Positions 34,670 to 43,575 are shown, counted from the first letter of the stretch. The stretch: 64,000 nt of DNA from Iningainema tapete BLCC-T55 (GCF_014698965.1 NZ_JACXAE010000025.1:62001-126000); one strand, 5' to 3'. Translations and numbers: made by a program. The notes: generated by a model from the sequence alone, not told the origin.

Positions 34670-36877
34670 TTAACTAAATTTGATTTGCTGTAACAGAATA
34701 ATTAATGCCTGTTTTACTTGTGCAGATTGGCTACATTTTAGTCCTTGTTGTAAAGTGGCGATCGCGCTGGGATAATCTCCCTGATGCAATAGCTGTTGCG
34801 CAGAGTAAAAAGCATATAAAGCCTGAGCTTCTCTTGCCTTACTAGTTAACTTATTTTTGATTTTACTTGGTAAATAAACTTGATAAATTTCAATAGCTTT
34901 AAGGTTATCAGCTACTTGTTTAGCATAATTTAAATTAGGATGTTCTCTCCAATTTTCGCACAAATAAACTAACAGTTGCGGCTCATACCACACTGGATAA
35001 TGCACTGCTATTCGGTTAAACATTTCCCAATCAAAAGCAGAACTTGTATCTTGACAAAACCCTCCTAACTTTTCATACACATCTCGTTTCACTACAACTG
35101 AAGGAAGTTGCAGCCTATTCATCATAGCAATTCTTTCTAGCCAATCTGCAATCACTCCTGGAGTTTCTCTTTCTAGAGGAGATATCTTAAACACATTACC
35201 AGCTGCGTTGATGTGAATATGACGGCAAAAAGCTGCACCAACATCAGGTTCTTTTTCTATACCTGCTTGAAGATGCTGGTAAAATCCTGGCTTGATTATA
35301 TGATCTCCATGAAAAATGTGAACCCATTGACCACTAGCCCGTTGTATACAGATATTAAAAATTTGGGTAACACTTACACTCTCTGGATGGTGATAAAAGT
35401 AAATTCTCTGTCCTCCAACGGCTTCAACTACTTCGGCAATTTCTGCTTTGATAGACTCATTTCCAGTATTATTAACAACTTCTATTTGCATTTCTTCCGT
35501 GCTAGGAGCTTGTTCTAACACACTTTTCAATGCTTGCTCTAAATAATTCGCTCCCTTGTCAGCGGTAATCATTACCGACCAAAAAGGACGGGAAATATTA
35601 GTTGATACTGGATAAATTTTTGGAAATTCAACTGCAACTGCTACAGGCGAAATTTCCCCTACCTGCATAACTCCCATCTGCACTAACTGCTGAGAATTTT
35701 GCAGTTTGACTGAGTGTTTTTCATCGTACATTATAAGATTTTTATGCTGAGCAATTACTTGCTGATATCTGACATACTCTCTAGCGTTTTTATGATGCTC
35801 TTTTCTTCTTACCTCTTGTTCAACATAACTGTAGAAATTATCAAAAAATTTGAAATGAAGTAAACAGCCTCTACTATTAGCTATTTCATGTTTTGGGCGA
35901 TTAGTAAAATGCTGACCAATATGTAAAATTAAATCTACATTATACTTTATTAAAGGCGATTTACTCAACAAATCGTTTCCGCCAAAAATTCTTTTTCTCA
36001 CACCACCCCAGTAAGCAGTGTGATTTCGATAATTTCCAAAGTTTTCCTCTTTTTTAGAATAAAATTCCCGCTCAAAATAAGGACAAACATCTAAAAAGTT
36101 TTGACCGCTAGTGTAATGGGTATCTTGAACTGCTTTGTCTGAGTACATATCCAAAAGTATTGCGTCAAAGACAGTTTTCTGCTTCTTGTCTAGCTCTTGG
36201 CACAACTGATCAATACTGATATTCTCACAGTCTGGATAGTAGAATATTTCATCAGCATCTACAGTTAAACACCAATGTCCTACACCATACTTTCTCAACA
36301 ACAATTCTAACCAAATAGAACCACAGTTAGCTTTACTGAAAGGGCGAGTTGAATGCCAAGTATAGACATCGGACTGTTCTAGTAAATAACTTAAACTACC
36401 ATCTGTCGAATTATTATCGACAATCAAAAATTTAGCGATACCTTTCTGTCTGTAATAAGAAAGGAAATAAGGTAATCGCAATAATTCATTTCTTTCAACT
36501 ACACAACAAAGAATTTCCCAGGGTTGTATTTCAATTTCTTTTGTGTCTACTCGATTAAGCTCATAATACTTAAATGCTTCTTCTATCCCATCTTTTGCCA
36601 CTATTGCATTAATCAGATTTTTGTGGAACTCAGGTTGATTATCTATAACTCCTATAGCTCTTTCATAAAGAGCTATCACCTCTTGTAAACGTCCTTGTCC
36701 TGTGAGAATATTGCCAAGAGCTAGATAAGCTGCTATGCAGTCTGGTTCCTGAAGTAAAATTTTTTGATAGAGTGCGATCGCTTGCTCTAATTTACCGCTT
36801 CTTAAACAATCATTTGCTAAATTAAATTGAACATCTAATTCATCGGATTGATGTGATGAGGATAAATTTAAATTCAT
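34670..36877 (-). CDS. TPR, GT92-like and GT2 three-part glycosyltransferase
   Basis: A 735-residue protein. TPR repeats lie at about 10-90 ('GKLEQAIALYQKILLQEP'). A GT92/GT2-like domain (about 115-390) has 'ILCCVVERNELLRLPYFLSY', 'FLIVDNNSTDGSLSYLLEQ' and 'HWCLTVDADEIFYYPDCE', the DxD being in 'DADE'. A second GT2-like domain (about 430-660) has 'FWSVMITADKGANYLEQALK', 'VHIFHGDHIIKPGFY' and 'SSAFDWEMFNRIAVHYP'; it has a GDH in place of a clear DxD. It is probably a cytoplasmic enzyme of exopolysaccharide assembly, encoded just upstream of the 32377 gene. Confidence 0.82.
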   Translation of the reverse strand: MNLNLSSSHQSDELDVQFNLANDCLRSGKLEQAIALYQKILLQEPDCIAAYLALGNILTGQGRLQEVIALYERAIGVIDNQPEFHKNLINAIVAKDGIEEAFKYYELNRVDTKEIEIQPWEILCCVVERNELLRLPYFLSYYRQKGIAKFLIVDNNSTDGSLSYLLEQSDVYTWHSTRPFSKANCGSIWLELLLRKYGVGHWCLTVDADEIFYYPDCENISIDQLCQELDKKQKTVFDAILLDMYSDKAVQDTHYTSGQNFLDVCPYFEREFYSKKEENFGNYRNHTAYWGGVRKRIFGGNDLLSKSPLIKYNVDLILHIGQHFTNRPKHEIANSRGCLLHFKFFDNFYSYVEQEVRRKEHHKNAREYVRYQQVIAQHKNLIMYDEKHSVKLQNSQQLVQMGVMQVGEISPVAVAVEFPKIYPVSTNISRPFWSVMITADKGANYLEQALKSVLEQAPSTEEMQIEVVNNTGNESIKAEIAEVVEAVGGQRIYFYHHPESVSVTQIFNICIQRASGQWVHIFHGDHIIKPGFYQHLQAGIEKEPDVGAAFCRHIHINAAGNVFKISPLERETPGVIADWLERIAMMNRLQLPSVVVKRDVYEKLGGFCQDTSSAFDWEMFNRIAVHYPVWYEPQLLVYLCENWREHPNLNYAKQVADNLKAIEIYQVYLPSKIKNKLTSKAREAQALYAFYSAQQLLHQGDYPSAIATLQQGLKCSQSAQVKQALIILLQQIKFS

Positions 36878-36910
36878 TTCTCTGTTTGTATATTATATTT
36901 AAATATTTAT

Positions 36911-37825
36911 TTAGACTTTTACTAAATCATCAGTAAGGGATGGGTTGAGAGCGGGGAAACTGATCATTCGTAACCACTTAGAAGTACTGTTAACACCACG
37001 ATATTGTTGATAACGATCTAGGGCAAGGCGTGCCTTCTCCCCTTGATAACGTTCAATATAGGAGTAGGCAAGGCTCAGGTAGCCGTTAAAAAAGCACTGA
37101 TCGAGAACCATCAAGGGTAATTTCTGTAAACCTACGTTGCGATGGAAAGCTTTTTCTTTAACAAGCAACCAACAAATTAGCTGCCGCTCCTCATTACTCT
37201 GCAAGCTATTTGTAGACGACCTGCGGTAATATACCAATGGCTCATTTAAAAAATGAACAGACCATTTTTCAATGATCCGTAACCACAAATCATAATCCTC
37301 ACAAGTTGCTAAAGTTTCATCAAACAAACCAACCTGCTCCAGACATTCTCGACGCACTACCACAGAAGGTGTAGGTATGAAGTTGCGTACAAATAAGAGC
37401 CAGCACTCCTGAACCGGAGGTGTGGGATTGGCTTGTCCCCATGTATTGGGTAACACACCATCTTCATTAAAATAAAACATGTCTGAATAAACTAAACCAA
37501 TCTTGGGATTCGATTCCAAACAAGCGATTTGTTTTTCCAGCTTGTTTGCTAACCACATATCATCATCGTCAAGAAAGGCAATATACTTTCCCGCAGCCGC
37601 TTTGATGCCTGTATTACGAGCGGCAGAAACTCCTTGATTTTCCTGATGAATAGCGATAATCTTATGCTCAAATTTAGCTAATACTTCTTTTGTGCGATCG
37701 GGAGAGCCATCATTGACAACAATAATTTCATAATCTGTATAAGTTTGTGCCAAGACGCTCTCAATTGCTTGTGAAACTAGATTAGCTCTCTTATATGTAG
37801 GAATAATAACGCTGACATTTGGCAT
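36911..37825 (-). CDS. GT2-family glycosyltransferase
   Basis: A 304-residue GT-A enzyme. It starts 'MPNVSVIIPTYKRANLVSQA', then 'YEIIVVNDGSPDRTKEVL', the DxD region 'YIAFLDDDDMWLANKLEKQ', 'PTPSVVVRRECLEQVGLFDE' and the acceptor-side 'EDYDLWLRIIEKW'. All catalytic acidic residues are in place. It is a close paralogue of the tandem pair at 47082 and 48013; the three share the start and the 'YRRS/YE' region. It lies downstream of the small peptide gene at 38059 but behind a strong hairpin. Confidence 0.92.
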   Translation of the reverse strand: MPNVSVIIPTYKRANLVSQAIESVLAQTYTDYEIIVVNDGSPDRTKEVLAKFEHKIIAIHQENQGVSAARNTGIKAAAGKYIAFLDDDDMWLANKLEKQIACLESNPKIGLVYSDMFYFNEDGVLPNTWGQANPTPPVQECWLLFVRNFIPTPSVVVRRECLEQVGLFDETLATCEDYDLWLRIIEKWSVHFLNEPLVYYRRSSTNSLQSNEERQLICWLLVKEKAFHRNVGLQKLPLMVLDQCFFNGYLSLAYSYIERYQGEKARLALDRYQQYRGVNSTSKWLRMISFPALNPSLTDDLVKV

Positions 37826-37886
37826 AGAGTGATTACTTATTATTTAATGTGAAAAATCTTTAATTACACACTTTTTGTTTATTTGC

Positions 37887-37929
37887 ATTAGTAGGTTGGG
37901 TTTCACTTTTTTCAACCCAACCTACTAAT
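37887..37929. terminator. Hairpin between peptide gene and GT2 gene
   Basis: A perfect 16-base stem ATTAGTAGGTTGGGTT with an 11-base loop. It is 130 bases after the stop of the 38059-38202 peptide gene and would end its transcript. It is also a common type of dispersed palindrome. Confidence 0.7.
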
Positions 37930-38058
37930 AGGATTATTTTGTAACCAGACTGGCTCTAGCGTTTCAAGCGTCTGAATCGGTACAAATTTATCTGTGTTTA
38001 TCTGTGTTCATCTGTGGTTAATTACTTTTTCGGCGTACCTCACGTGAGAACCGCTATA

Positions 38059-38202
38059 TTATTGATTGGAATCCAACTTGGTATTTGTAGGAGTCTGTGT
38101 CTCAATGATAGTAAAATCTTCTGAAGGAGGTAGGAGTACACCAAGTAAAGTTATTTCTGGTGTCGTGTAAGCTTTTTTAGCTTTTTGGTTAGATTGGTTC
38201 AT
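38059..38202 (-). CDS. Putative RiPP precursor peptide with lasso-type leader motif
   Basis: A 47-residue peptide not covered by longer frames. It begins 'MNQSNQKAKKAYTTPEITLL' and continues 'GVLLPPSEDFTIIETQTPTN' and 'TKLDSNQ'. Tyr12-x-x-Pro15-x-Ile17-x-x-x-Gly21 fits YxxPxLxxxG, the leader motif bound by PqqD-like recognition proteins in lasso peptide systems. A very good ribosome site (GGAGA, seven bases before the ATG) supports translation. It lies 70 bases after a glycosyltransferase gene which itself follows a PqqD-like gene, all on one strand. No cyclase or protease gene for lasso formation is in the window, so the product class is unknown. Confidence 0.7.
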   Translation of the reverse strand: MNQSNQKAKKAYTTPEITLLGVLLPPSEDFTIIETQTPTNTKLDSNQ

Positions 38203-38272
38203 TTTTGATTCTCCAACTGACTTATGCTTGCGTATAGTCTTCTTAATAGAACTTTAGCTATAAGCCAAATGT

Positions 38273-39502
38273 TTAAATCTTTGGCGTTCGAGTTGAGCAA
38301 TACATTTTTAGATTAGATGCTGCTGTGTCTTCGTAAATCTTCAACAGCTTCTTTTTATAAATTTGGTCATCGTAATTCTCAATAATGAACTGCCTTCCTT
38401 GTGCTAATAATTTTTCTTGCTCTGCAGATGAACTATTCACCTCCGCTATGAGAGCTTCTGCCAAAGCAGCAGGATTTTGTGATTCTACTGTTGTGCAAAA
38501 CTTCTCAACAAAGGTATTCTCGTAAGCTGGTAGCAAATTAGTAACTGCTTTTCTTTCGCAAGCTAAAGTTTCAACTAAACTGGAAGGAAAAGCATCGGTG
38601 ATGGGATAATTAATTACTAAATCTGCTACAGAATATGCAGCGGGCATCATTTGATGTGGCAATGGGGGTAGCCAACGGATATTCTGCTCTACTCCAAATT
38701 CCTTTGCCTTAGTATAAAAATATTTATAATATTCCTGGACTTCTTGCAAATTGTTAGTTCGTCTGTACTTTAAAAATACCACTACTGTAGGTTTCTCAAA
38801 GTATGGATAAGCCTTTGCATAGGCTTCTAAGATTTGGTGATGATTGTAAATTTTACTCCAGCCACGGGGCGAAAGCAGCACTTTACCACCTTCCGGAACA
38901 TTTAACGCTCTTCGCCACTGCTCTATATACTTTGCTTCTTGAGGACGAAAACGATGTGTTTTTGTTCCCAAATGTATTAACTCTACTCTTTGATGTTGAC
39001 TTACCCACGGCTTACATTTATCAACAAGACCTGGTGCCTCTACAATTAGTACATCAGAGTTTCTGAATGCAGTAAATGCTACTTTCGTCATGTTTTGATT
39101 TAGCACTTCTTCAGATTTAGATTCCAGCAAAAAATTTAAACCACCCCAAGCCGAGCATATAAGTGGGTGTACGTCAGCATAAATACAACACTCTGTACCA
39201 AAGAAAAGTCCGTTGGTATGTATAACATCAGGTTGGAATTGTTTGATGATCGCCTTTATCTGTGCTGCCGCTGTTTGAATTAGGTACTGGTGTGTTATCT
39301 CATCTTTAGGTAGCTCGCCTGTAAGTTCATGATAGTTGACTAACTCTAAAGTAAAGGGTAAGTAGCGATAATTTTTGGGAGTTTCCTGCGGTAATAAAGG
39401 GTTATGGGGAGTCAGTAGCCAAACTTCGTGTCCTTCCTCAAGCGCCCATTTCAGGGGGCGAATCATGGCGATTCCCCCAGGAGCAACCATTAATATGCGC
39501 AT
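38273..39502 (-). CDS. GT4-like glycosyltransferase of the PqqD/peptide unit
   Basis: A 409-residue GT-B type enzyme. It starts 'MRILMVAPGGIAMIRPLKWA', has 'PDVIHTNGLFFGTECCIYAD' and 'VELIHLGTKTHRFRPQEAKY' at the domain hinge, and 'KVLLSPRGWSKIYNHHQILE' and 'ITDAFPSSLVETLACERKAV' in the donor-binding half. The EX7E-like signature is present in altered form. It lies 81 bases after the PqqD-like gene and 70 bases before the small peptide gene, all on the minus strand. It could glycosylate the peptide or simply be a glycan-island enzyme beside it. Confidence 0.83.
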   Translation of the reverse strand: MRILMVAPGGIAMIRPLKWALEEGHEVWLLTPHNPLLPQETPKNYRYLPFTLELVNYHELTGELPKDEITHQYLIQTAAAQIKAIIKQFQPDVIHTNGLFFGTECCIYADVHPLICSAWGGLNFLLESKSEEVLNQNMTKVAFTAFRNSDVLIVEAPGLVDKCKPWVSQHQRVELIHLGTKTHRFRPQEAKYIEQWRRALNVPEGGKVLLSPRGWSKIYNHHQILEAYAKAYPYFEKPTVVVFLKYRRTNNLQEVQEYYKYFYTKAKEFGVEQNIRWLPPLPHQMMPAAYSVADLVINYPITDAFPSSLVETLACERKAVTNLLPAYENTFVEKFCTTVESQNPAALAEALIAEVNSSSAEQEKLLAQGRQFIIENYDDQIYKKKLLKIYEDTAASNLKMYCSTRTPKI

Positions 39503-39583
39503 TCTTTAATTAACCTCTGTTTTGATTAGGGTGTAGGGTGCAGGGTGTAGGGTGTACTAATTTTATTATTTCCAGAAAATATT

Positions 39584-39868
39584 TTAAGGAGCGGTAATTT
39601 CTACTAGTTTGTGTTTGACTAACGAATGTAGATGGTTGAGCAAATCTTGTTGTAACTGCTGTGCATCGACTTCATACTCTTCGAGAAGAGTGTGATAAGC
39701 AGCATTAATAGATTCTGACTCCGTTAACACCCACAGCATATGTGTGCCGACTTCGTTTTGCTCAAAATATTCTTGATTTGGAACATACACTATAGCCGAC
39801 TTTCCTTCTAAGTCCTGAATTAGGACTTCCTTTGCCAGAGTTACTTTATGATTCGGTCCTATTGTCAT
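39584..39868 (-). CDS. PqqD-like peptide-recognition (RRE) protein
   Basis: A 94-residue soluble protein with the size and pattern of PqqD/RRE domains: 'NHKVTLAKEVLIQDLEGKSA' (N-terminal strands), 'VYVPNQEYFEQNEVGTHMLW' (hairpin and first helix), then 'INAAYHTLLEEYEVDAQQLQ' and 'DLLNHLHSLVKHKLVEI' (wing-helix end). RRE proteins bind leader peptides and present them to modifying enzymes. AGGTGAGGA precedes the ATG. Its presence next to a 47-residue peptide with YxxPxIxxxG is the main support for a RiPP role. No fused enzyme domain is present. Confidence 0.82.
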   Translation of the reverse strand: MTIGPNHKVTLAKEVLIQDLEGKSAIVYVPNQEYFEQNEVGTHMLWVLTESESINAAYHTLLEEYEVDAQQLQQDLLNHLHSLVKHKLVEITAP

Positions 39869-40020
39869 TCCTCACCTCGATTGATTATACTGTTAGCCTT
39901 ACTTAACCGGGCGCAAATAAATACCAAAAAAATCTTTATTTTTATACGAACATATGCATTTTTAGCACAAAAAAATTTCCTCCCATCAAATATTAAAATT
40001 TTGTAGGTTGGCTTGTATTC

Positions 40021-40147
40021 TAGCTATTGGTAGTGCGTTCTGAGTGCTATAAATTACATAGCAAGTAATACTTTATGATTAGATATCACTTAGCCATTGG
40101 TAGTGCAATTGGACTGCTAGCAGTGACATAGCAAGTAACGTTTTTTA
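40021..40147. repeat. Two imperfect direct repeats, spaced 70 bases
   Basis: Unit 1 starts at 40021 (TAGCTATTGGTAGTGC) and unit 2 at 40091 (TAGCCATTGGTAGTGC). Both end near ACATAGCAAGTAA. They lie upstream of the PqqD-like gene and may be regulatory or a small mobile repeat. Confidence 0.75.
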
Positions 40148-40254
40148 CTATACATTATCACTTCAAAATATCAACTACTTGTAACTAAATTTATCTAAGT
40201 TTTATATAAAACTGATTTATTGAGTTTTTTCTTGACTATTTCTTTAAACTAGAT

Positions 40255-40357
40255 CTCAGATCTTGCACTCCTGTCAGAAACCCGGTTTCTTGAGAACGAC
40301 TCTGACTCAAAACCTTGATTTTTCGTTAAGAAACCGGGTTTCTTTGGGCTTGTTGAG
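40255..40357. repeat. 103-base interspersed repeat, copy 2
   Basis: By eye identical to 29978-30080, in the same orientation, 10.3 kb away. The flanks differ, with no clear target duplication. Confidence 0.9.
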
Positions 40358-40373
40358 AATGGTGCATTCCGGT

Positions 40374-40408
40374 CAGATCCCCGACTTCTCATAGAAGTCG
40401 GGGATCTG
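40374..40408 (-). terminator. Hairpin terminator of the 40419 gene
   Basis: A perfect 16-base stem CAGATCCCCGACTTCT with a 3-base loop, 11 bases after the stop. It is GC-rich without a long T run. Confidence 0.7.
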
Positions 40409-40418
40409 GTACAATCAC

Positions 40419-42566
40419 CTATGAAAGGTAGGGATCGCGCCCCAGAGCTTTCAAATAGGTATCCCATTTCTGTTTAAATTTAAAAAATTCTTCCATTTTG
40501 ACACCTCTTGAACGAGTAGCTGATTCGTAATGAATAAGATGAGCAAATGGTGTAACTACATTGCGGTATCCTGACTGGTGTGCTTTTAAGCACAGATCTA
40601 CATCAAGATAGTTAAAAGGAAATTGCTCGTCTAACCCTCCCAACTCTTGGAATAAGTCAGATCGGAGCATTAAGCAAGCTCCAGTTGCTGCTAAGTAGTT
40701 TTTGATGGTAAAGTTTGAATAATAACAACTAAGATCTTCTCCGTCAGCACCATAATATATGTGACTGGGATTACCATCACTAATTACCATTCCCAGATGC
40801 TGTACTTTCCCATCGGGAAATGATAGTTTTGCACCTACTACACCGATTTCTTTCTGTTGTGCAAGTTCCAACAATGATTCAATCCAGTCAGGAGTCAGCA
40901 CCTGTATATCATCGTTAAGTATCAGGATGAATTCTCCTCTGGCTTTGGCTACACCCATGTTGATGCGCATAGCGGCGTTAAACGGTTCCCTTGTACGAAC
41001 TATATGTAGGTTGGGATTTGCGTAGGCGCGGAGCGACTTATCGTTAGATATCGCCTCTAAGGTTGATTGTGGAACATTATATTCATCAACTACTATAATC
41101 TCGTAGTTGCGATACGTACTCAATTTGTTAATACTGCGAATGCAATTTTCTAATAGGCTTACCTCTCCTTGTGGCGTAAAAATTCTTTTCCCAGCACTAG
41201 GAATGATCATGCTGATTAGTGGCTCTCCAATAATGTCTCGCCGAACTCTGTAAAAGCCTGGTAGTGATGTTTCTTGTACACTTCCTGGATAAGGACTACG
41301 TTCTATTATTGCTTCAAGAGCTTTTTTAGCTCTAGTATATACCCCTTTTGCTTGTACTTCACCGTTAGTTACAGCTTGGATATTGCGGCAATGGTAAAGA
41401 ATTTTGGGAATATGGTGGATATTCTGTGTTTTTTCTACAACTCGTAATACCAAATCATAATATTGAGCATCTTCATACTCACTCCTGAAACCGCCAATTT
41501 CCCGAATTAAACTAGTACGATAAACACCTAAATGGCGAGTATACATACAGGAATAGAAATACTCTGGGGACCAATCTGGTTTTAAGAGCGGGGCAAAGTG
41601 GTTCCCTTGAATATCTATGTTATCTTCATCACTATAGATAAAATCTACATCTGAGTGCTGATTAATGAGCTTAGCATTTTCAAACAGGGCATCAATAGCT
41701 AACTCATCGTTGTGATTGAGAATAACTATATAGTCGCCAGTAGCTAATTCTAAAAACGAATTATTAGCAGTATAAATACTACTATTCTCAGAACGAAATA
41801 CAAATTTGATTCGTTCGTCAAGTTGGCTATAATGATTGAGAATAGAGCGGATATGCGGTTCTGTAGACGCATCATCAACAATACATAACTCCCACATAGG
41901 ATAAATTTGATTCAAAACTGACTCAATAGCTTTTTTTAACCATTGTTCTTCTACATTATATATAAATATAATTACTGAAAATTTGGGATGAATTTGCATC
42001 TGTGCAATTTGTTTACGCGCCGATGCAATATCTTGCTCGGTTAAGTGGTTCTTTTCTACCCATTCTTGATAATCTAAATGATATTTTTCTGGATCAGTTA
42101 TGGTAGGAGACACATAATTCAAGGCTTCTAGATGTTCCTTATCTTGCTTCAGTAAAAACTCGGCAATACTGGCAAATGCTTGTCTGAGCAATGTTGGCTC
42201 TACAGTATTTGAAGAACTTTGACGTAGAAGTTCAAGTACTTGCCAATCTTGCAAAAGGTTTGGTGTGAAGATATCTAAAGTAATTGAGAGCTGGATTAGC
42301 TCGAGAAGATTGTTGATGAGTTGAGGGGAAATTTTTCGGATATGTTGCCGAATAATCCAGCTGATTTGAGTATTACCTGAGTTTGCTTGAGACTGAGCTT
42401 GAGCATCTAGAAGCTGAATAAATTGCTCTGTATTTTGTGACACTTCTAAGGCAGTATTCTGAGCTATGGTTTTTGTCCAAGCTCCTTGAGCTACTTCGCT
42501 TAAGTTCTTTTGTTTTTGCTCAGTTTTATGGCGCAAAGCTATGTATTCTTGCTGAGAAACAGTCAT
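40419..42566 (-). CDS. Tandem GT2 glycosyltransferase with shared N-terminal module
   Basis: A 715-residue protein in three parts. Residues 1-150 form an all-helical module with 'TQISWIIRQHIRKISPQLIN', also found at 48973 and 51217. The first GT2 domain (about 194-400) starts 'PKFSVIIFIYNVEEQWLKKA' but its metal-binding site reads 'ILNHNDE' (residues 282-288) where the paralogue has 'LLDHDDE', so it may be inactive. The second GT2 (about 455-700) has 'YEIIVVDEYNVP', 'FILILNDDIQVLTPDWIESL' and 'NYLDVDLCLKAHQSGYRN' and looks functional. It probably acts in O-antigen or exopolysaccharide chain assembly. Confidence 0.85.
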   Translation of the reverse strand: MTVSQQEYIALRHKTEQKQKNLSEVAQGAWTKTIAQNTALEVSQNTEQFIQLLDAQAQSQANSGNTQISWIIRQHIRKISPQLINNLLELIQLSITLDIFTPNLLQDWQVLELLRQSSSNTVEPTLLRQAFASIAEFLLKQDKEHLEALNYVSPTITDPEKYHLDYQEWVEKNHLTEQDIASARKQIAQMQIHPKFSVIIFIYNVEEQWLKKAIESVLNQIYPMWELCIVDDASTEPHIRSILNHYSQLDERIKFVFRSENSSIYTANNSFLELATGDYIVILNHNDELAIDALFENAKLINQHSDVDFIYSDEDNIDIQGNHFAPLLKPDWSPEYFYSCMYTRHLGVYRTSLIREIGGFRSEYEDAQYYDLVLRVVEKTQNIHHIPKILYHCRNIQAVTNGEVQAKGVYTRAKKALEAIIERSPYPGSVQETSLPGFYRVRRDIIGEPLISMIIPSAGKRIFTPQGEVSLLENCIRSINKLSTYRNYEIIVVDEYNVPQSTLEAISNDKSLRAYANPNLHIVRTREPFNAAMRINMGVAKARGEFILILNDDIQVLTPDWIESLLELAQQKEIGVVGAKLSFPDGKVQHLGMVISDGNPSHIYYGADGEDLSCYYSNFTIKNYLAATGACLMLRSDLFQELGGLDEQFPFNYLDVDLCLKAHQSGYRNVVTPFAHLIHYESATRSRGVKMEEFFKFKQKWDTYLKALGRDPYLS

Positions 42567-42914
42567 GGTTCAAAACCCTGGTTCGGTAGATTGGTAGCGC
42601 AAATGTTTATAGATTCAGTAAATGCACGTATTTATTACCTAATTTTTGATTATTCTTTTGGAAATAAACATTTGTATTTCTAACACATAAAATTTTTCTA
42701 CGACTAAAATTTAAACTAGCTTTACTAGCTTGATTTATCAGCCATAGGTATTTACCTCGTTTCCTCGTTCCAAGTCTCTGACTTGGAATGCCTTGTTTGA
42801 GACTCTGTCTCACGTAATTGCGCTACTAAGAGGCTGAGCCTCCTGTAACGCATTACCATGCAGCGAGGAATGCTGAGCATAGAACGAGGAAACGAGAAAG
42901 TTCTATTTGTATCT
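42567..42914. other. Intergenic region filled mainly by a palindromic element
   Basis: About 350 bases between two minus-strand genes. Most of it is the 141-base element at 42756-42896. A 68-codon minus-strand frame at 42607-42813 reads into that element and is not considered a gene. Confidence 0.55.
42756..42896. repeat. 141-base element with 15-base terminal inverted repeats
   Basis: The ends CTCGTTTCCTCGTTC and GAACGAGGAAACGAG are perfect complements. Internal short palindromes (AGTCTCTGACTTGGAA; AGGCTGAGCCTCC) give a multi-hairpin structure. This looks like a MITE-type or dispersed palindromic element; no coding sequence is inside. Confidence 0.7.
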
Positions 42915-43487
42915 TTACTCCTGGGTGTGTTTTATTCTTGGGTAGTGTGGACGACAGGGGGTTCCCCAGCACACTTGTCCAGAAGGTATGTTACTAAAAA
43001 CGCTACTACGAGCGCCAATAACCGCATTAGCTCCGATTTCTACTCCTGCTCCTACAAAACAGTCTGTAGCAATCCATACACCATTACCCACTGTGATCCT
43101 CGCTGTCTTCAATCCAAAAGCTGGATCGTAAATGTCATGGCTACCTGTACAGAGGTAACTTTTCTGTGAAATGACGCTGTGTTCACCAATATGGATTTGA
43201 TCGAGACTATACAAAACTACGTCATCGCCAATCCAACTGTAATCACCAACAGTTACTTTCCAAGGGTAGGTGAAGCGAGCGGTAGGACGAACTACTACAC
43301 CTTTACCAATATGCGCACCAAATAACCGCAGCAATGCGCAACGTAATCCATTAAGTGGGTGAGGAGTTAGGGGAAAGGCGATCGCCTGCACTAACCACCA
43401 TAATAAAATATACCAGCCTGCACGTCCTCGGTCAAACCAGGATTGGTCGTATTTACGTAAATCTACAAAAGGTGTGTCATTAGTCAT
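42915..43487 (-). CDS. WcaF-like acetyltransferase of polysaccharide synthesis
   Basis: A 190-residue left-handed-beta-helix O-acetyltransferase. It opens 'DLRKYDQSWFDRGRAGWYIL' with a hydrophobic N-terminal segment typical of WcaF-like enzymes, then hexapeptide turns ('HIGKGVVVRPTARFTYPWKV', 'IGEHSVISQKSYLCTGSHDI', 'VGNGVWIATDCFVGAGVEIG'). The catalytic-type His lies in 'CTGSHD'. The end 'VCWGTPCRPHYPRI' fits the family. It should transfer acetyl from acetyl-CoA to a sugar at the membrane side. Cyanobacterial hormogonium polysaccharide clusters carry a similar enzyme, but identity cannot be set here. Confidence 0.88.
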   Translation of the reverse strand: MTNDTPFVDLRKYDQSWFDRGRAGWYILLWWLVQAIAFPLTPHPLNGLRCALLRLFGAHIGKGVVVRPTARFTYPWKVTVGDYSWIGDDVVLYSLDQIHIGEHSVISQKSYLCTGSHDIYDPAFGLKTARITVGNGVWIATDCFVGAGVEIGANAVIGARSSVFSNIPSGQVCWGTPCRPHYPRIKHTQE

Positions 43488-43496
43488 TGGGAATAG

Positions 43497-43575
43497 AAGA
43501 ATTGTTAATTGCTAATTGTTAATGGCTAATTGCTAATTGTTACGATTAGCTATCAGCCATTAGCCATTAGTCATT
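43497..43575. repeat. Short tandem repeat tract (STRR type)
   Basis: Repeats of words such as TTGTTAATTGCTAA, TAATGGCTAA and CAGCCATTAGCCATTAGTCA, a pattern common between genes of Nostoc-like genomes. Confidence 0.75.

Larger units (their letters stand above)
39869..40373. other. Intergenic region with two kinds of repeats
   Basis: About 500 bases upstream of the PqqD-like gene. It holds a pair of imperfect direct repeats (40021-40147) and copy 2 of the 103-base repeat (40255-40357). The AT-rich part next to 39868 should contain the promoter of the PqqD unit. Confidence 0.55.

Noticed and set aside
40249-40467. A 72-codon minus-strand frame
   Set aside because: It is made mostly of the 103-base repeat and the terminator hairpin.
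42607-42813. A 68-codon minus-strand frame
   Set aside because: It reads into the 141-base palindromic element and has no conserved features.
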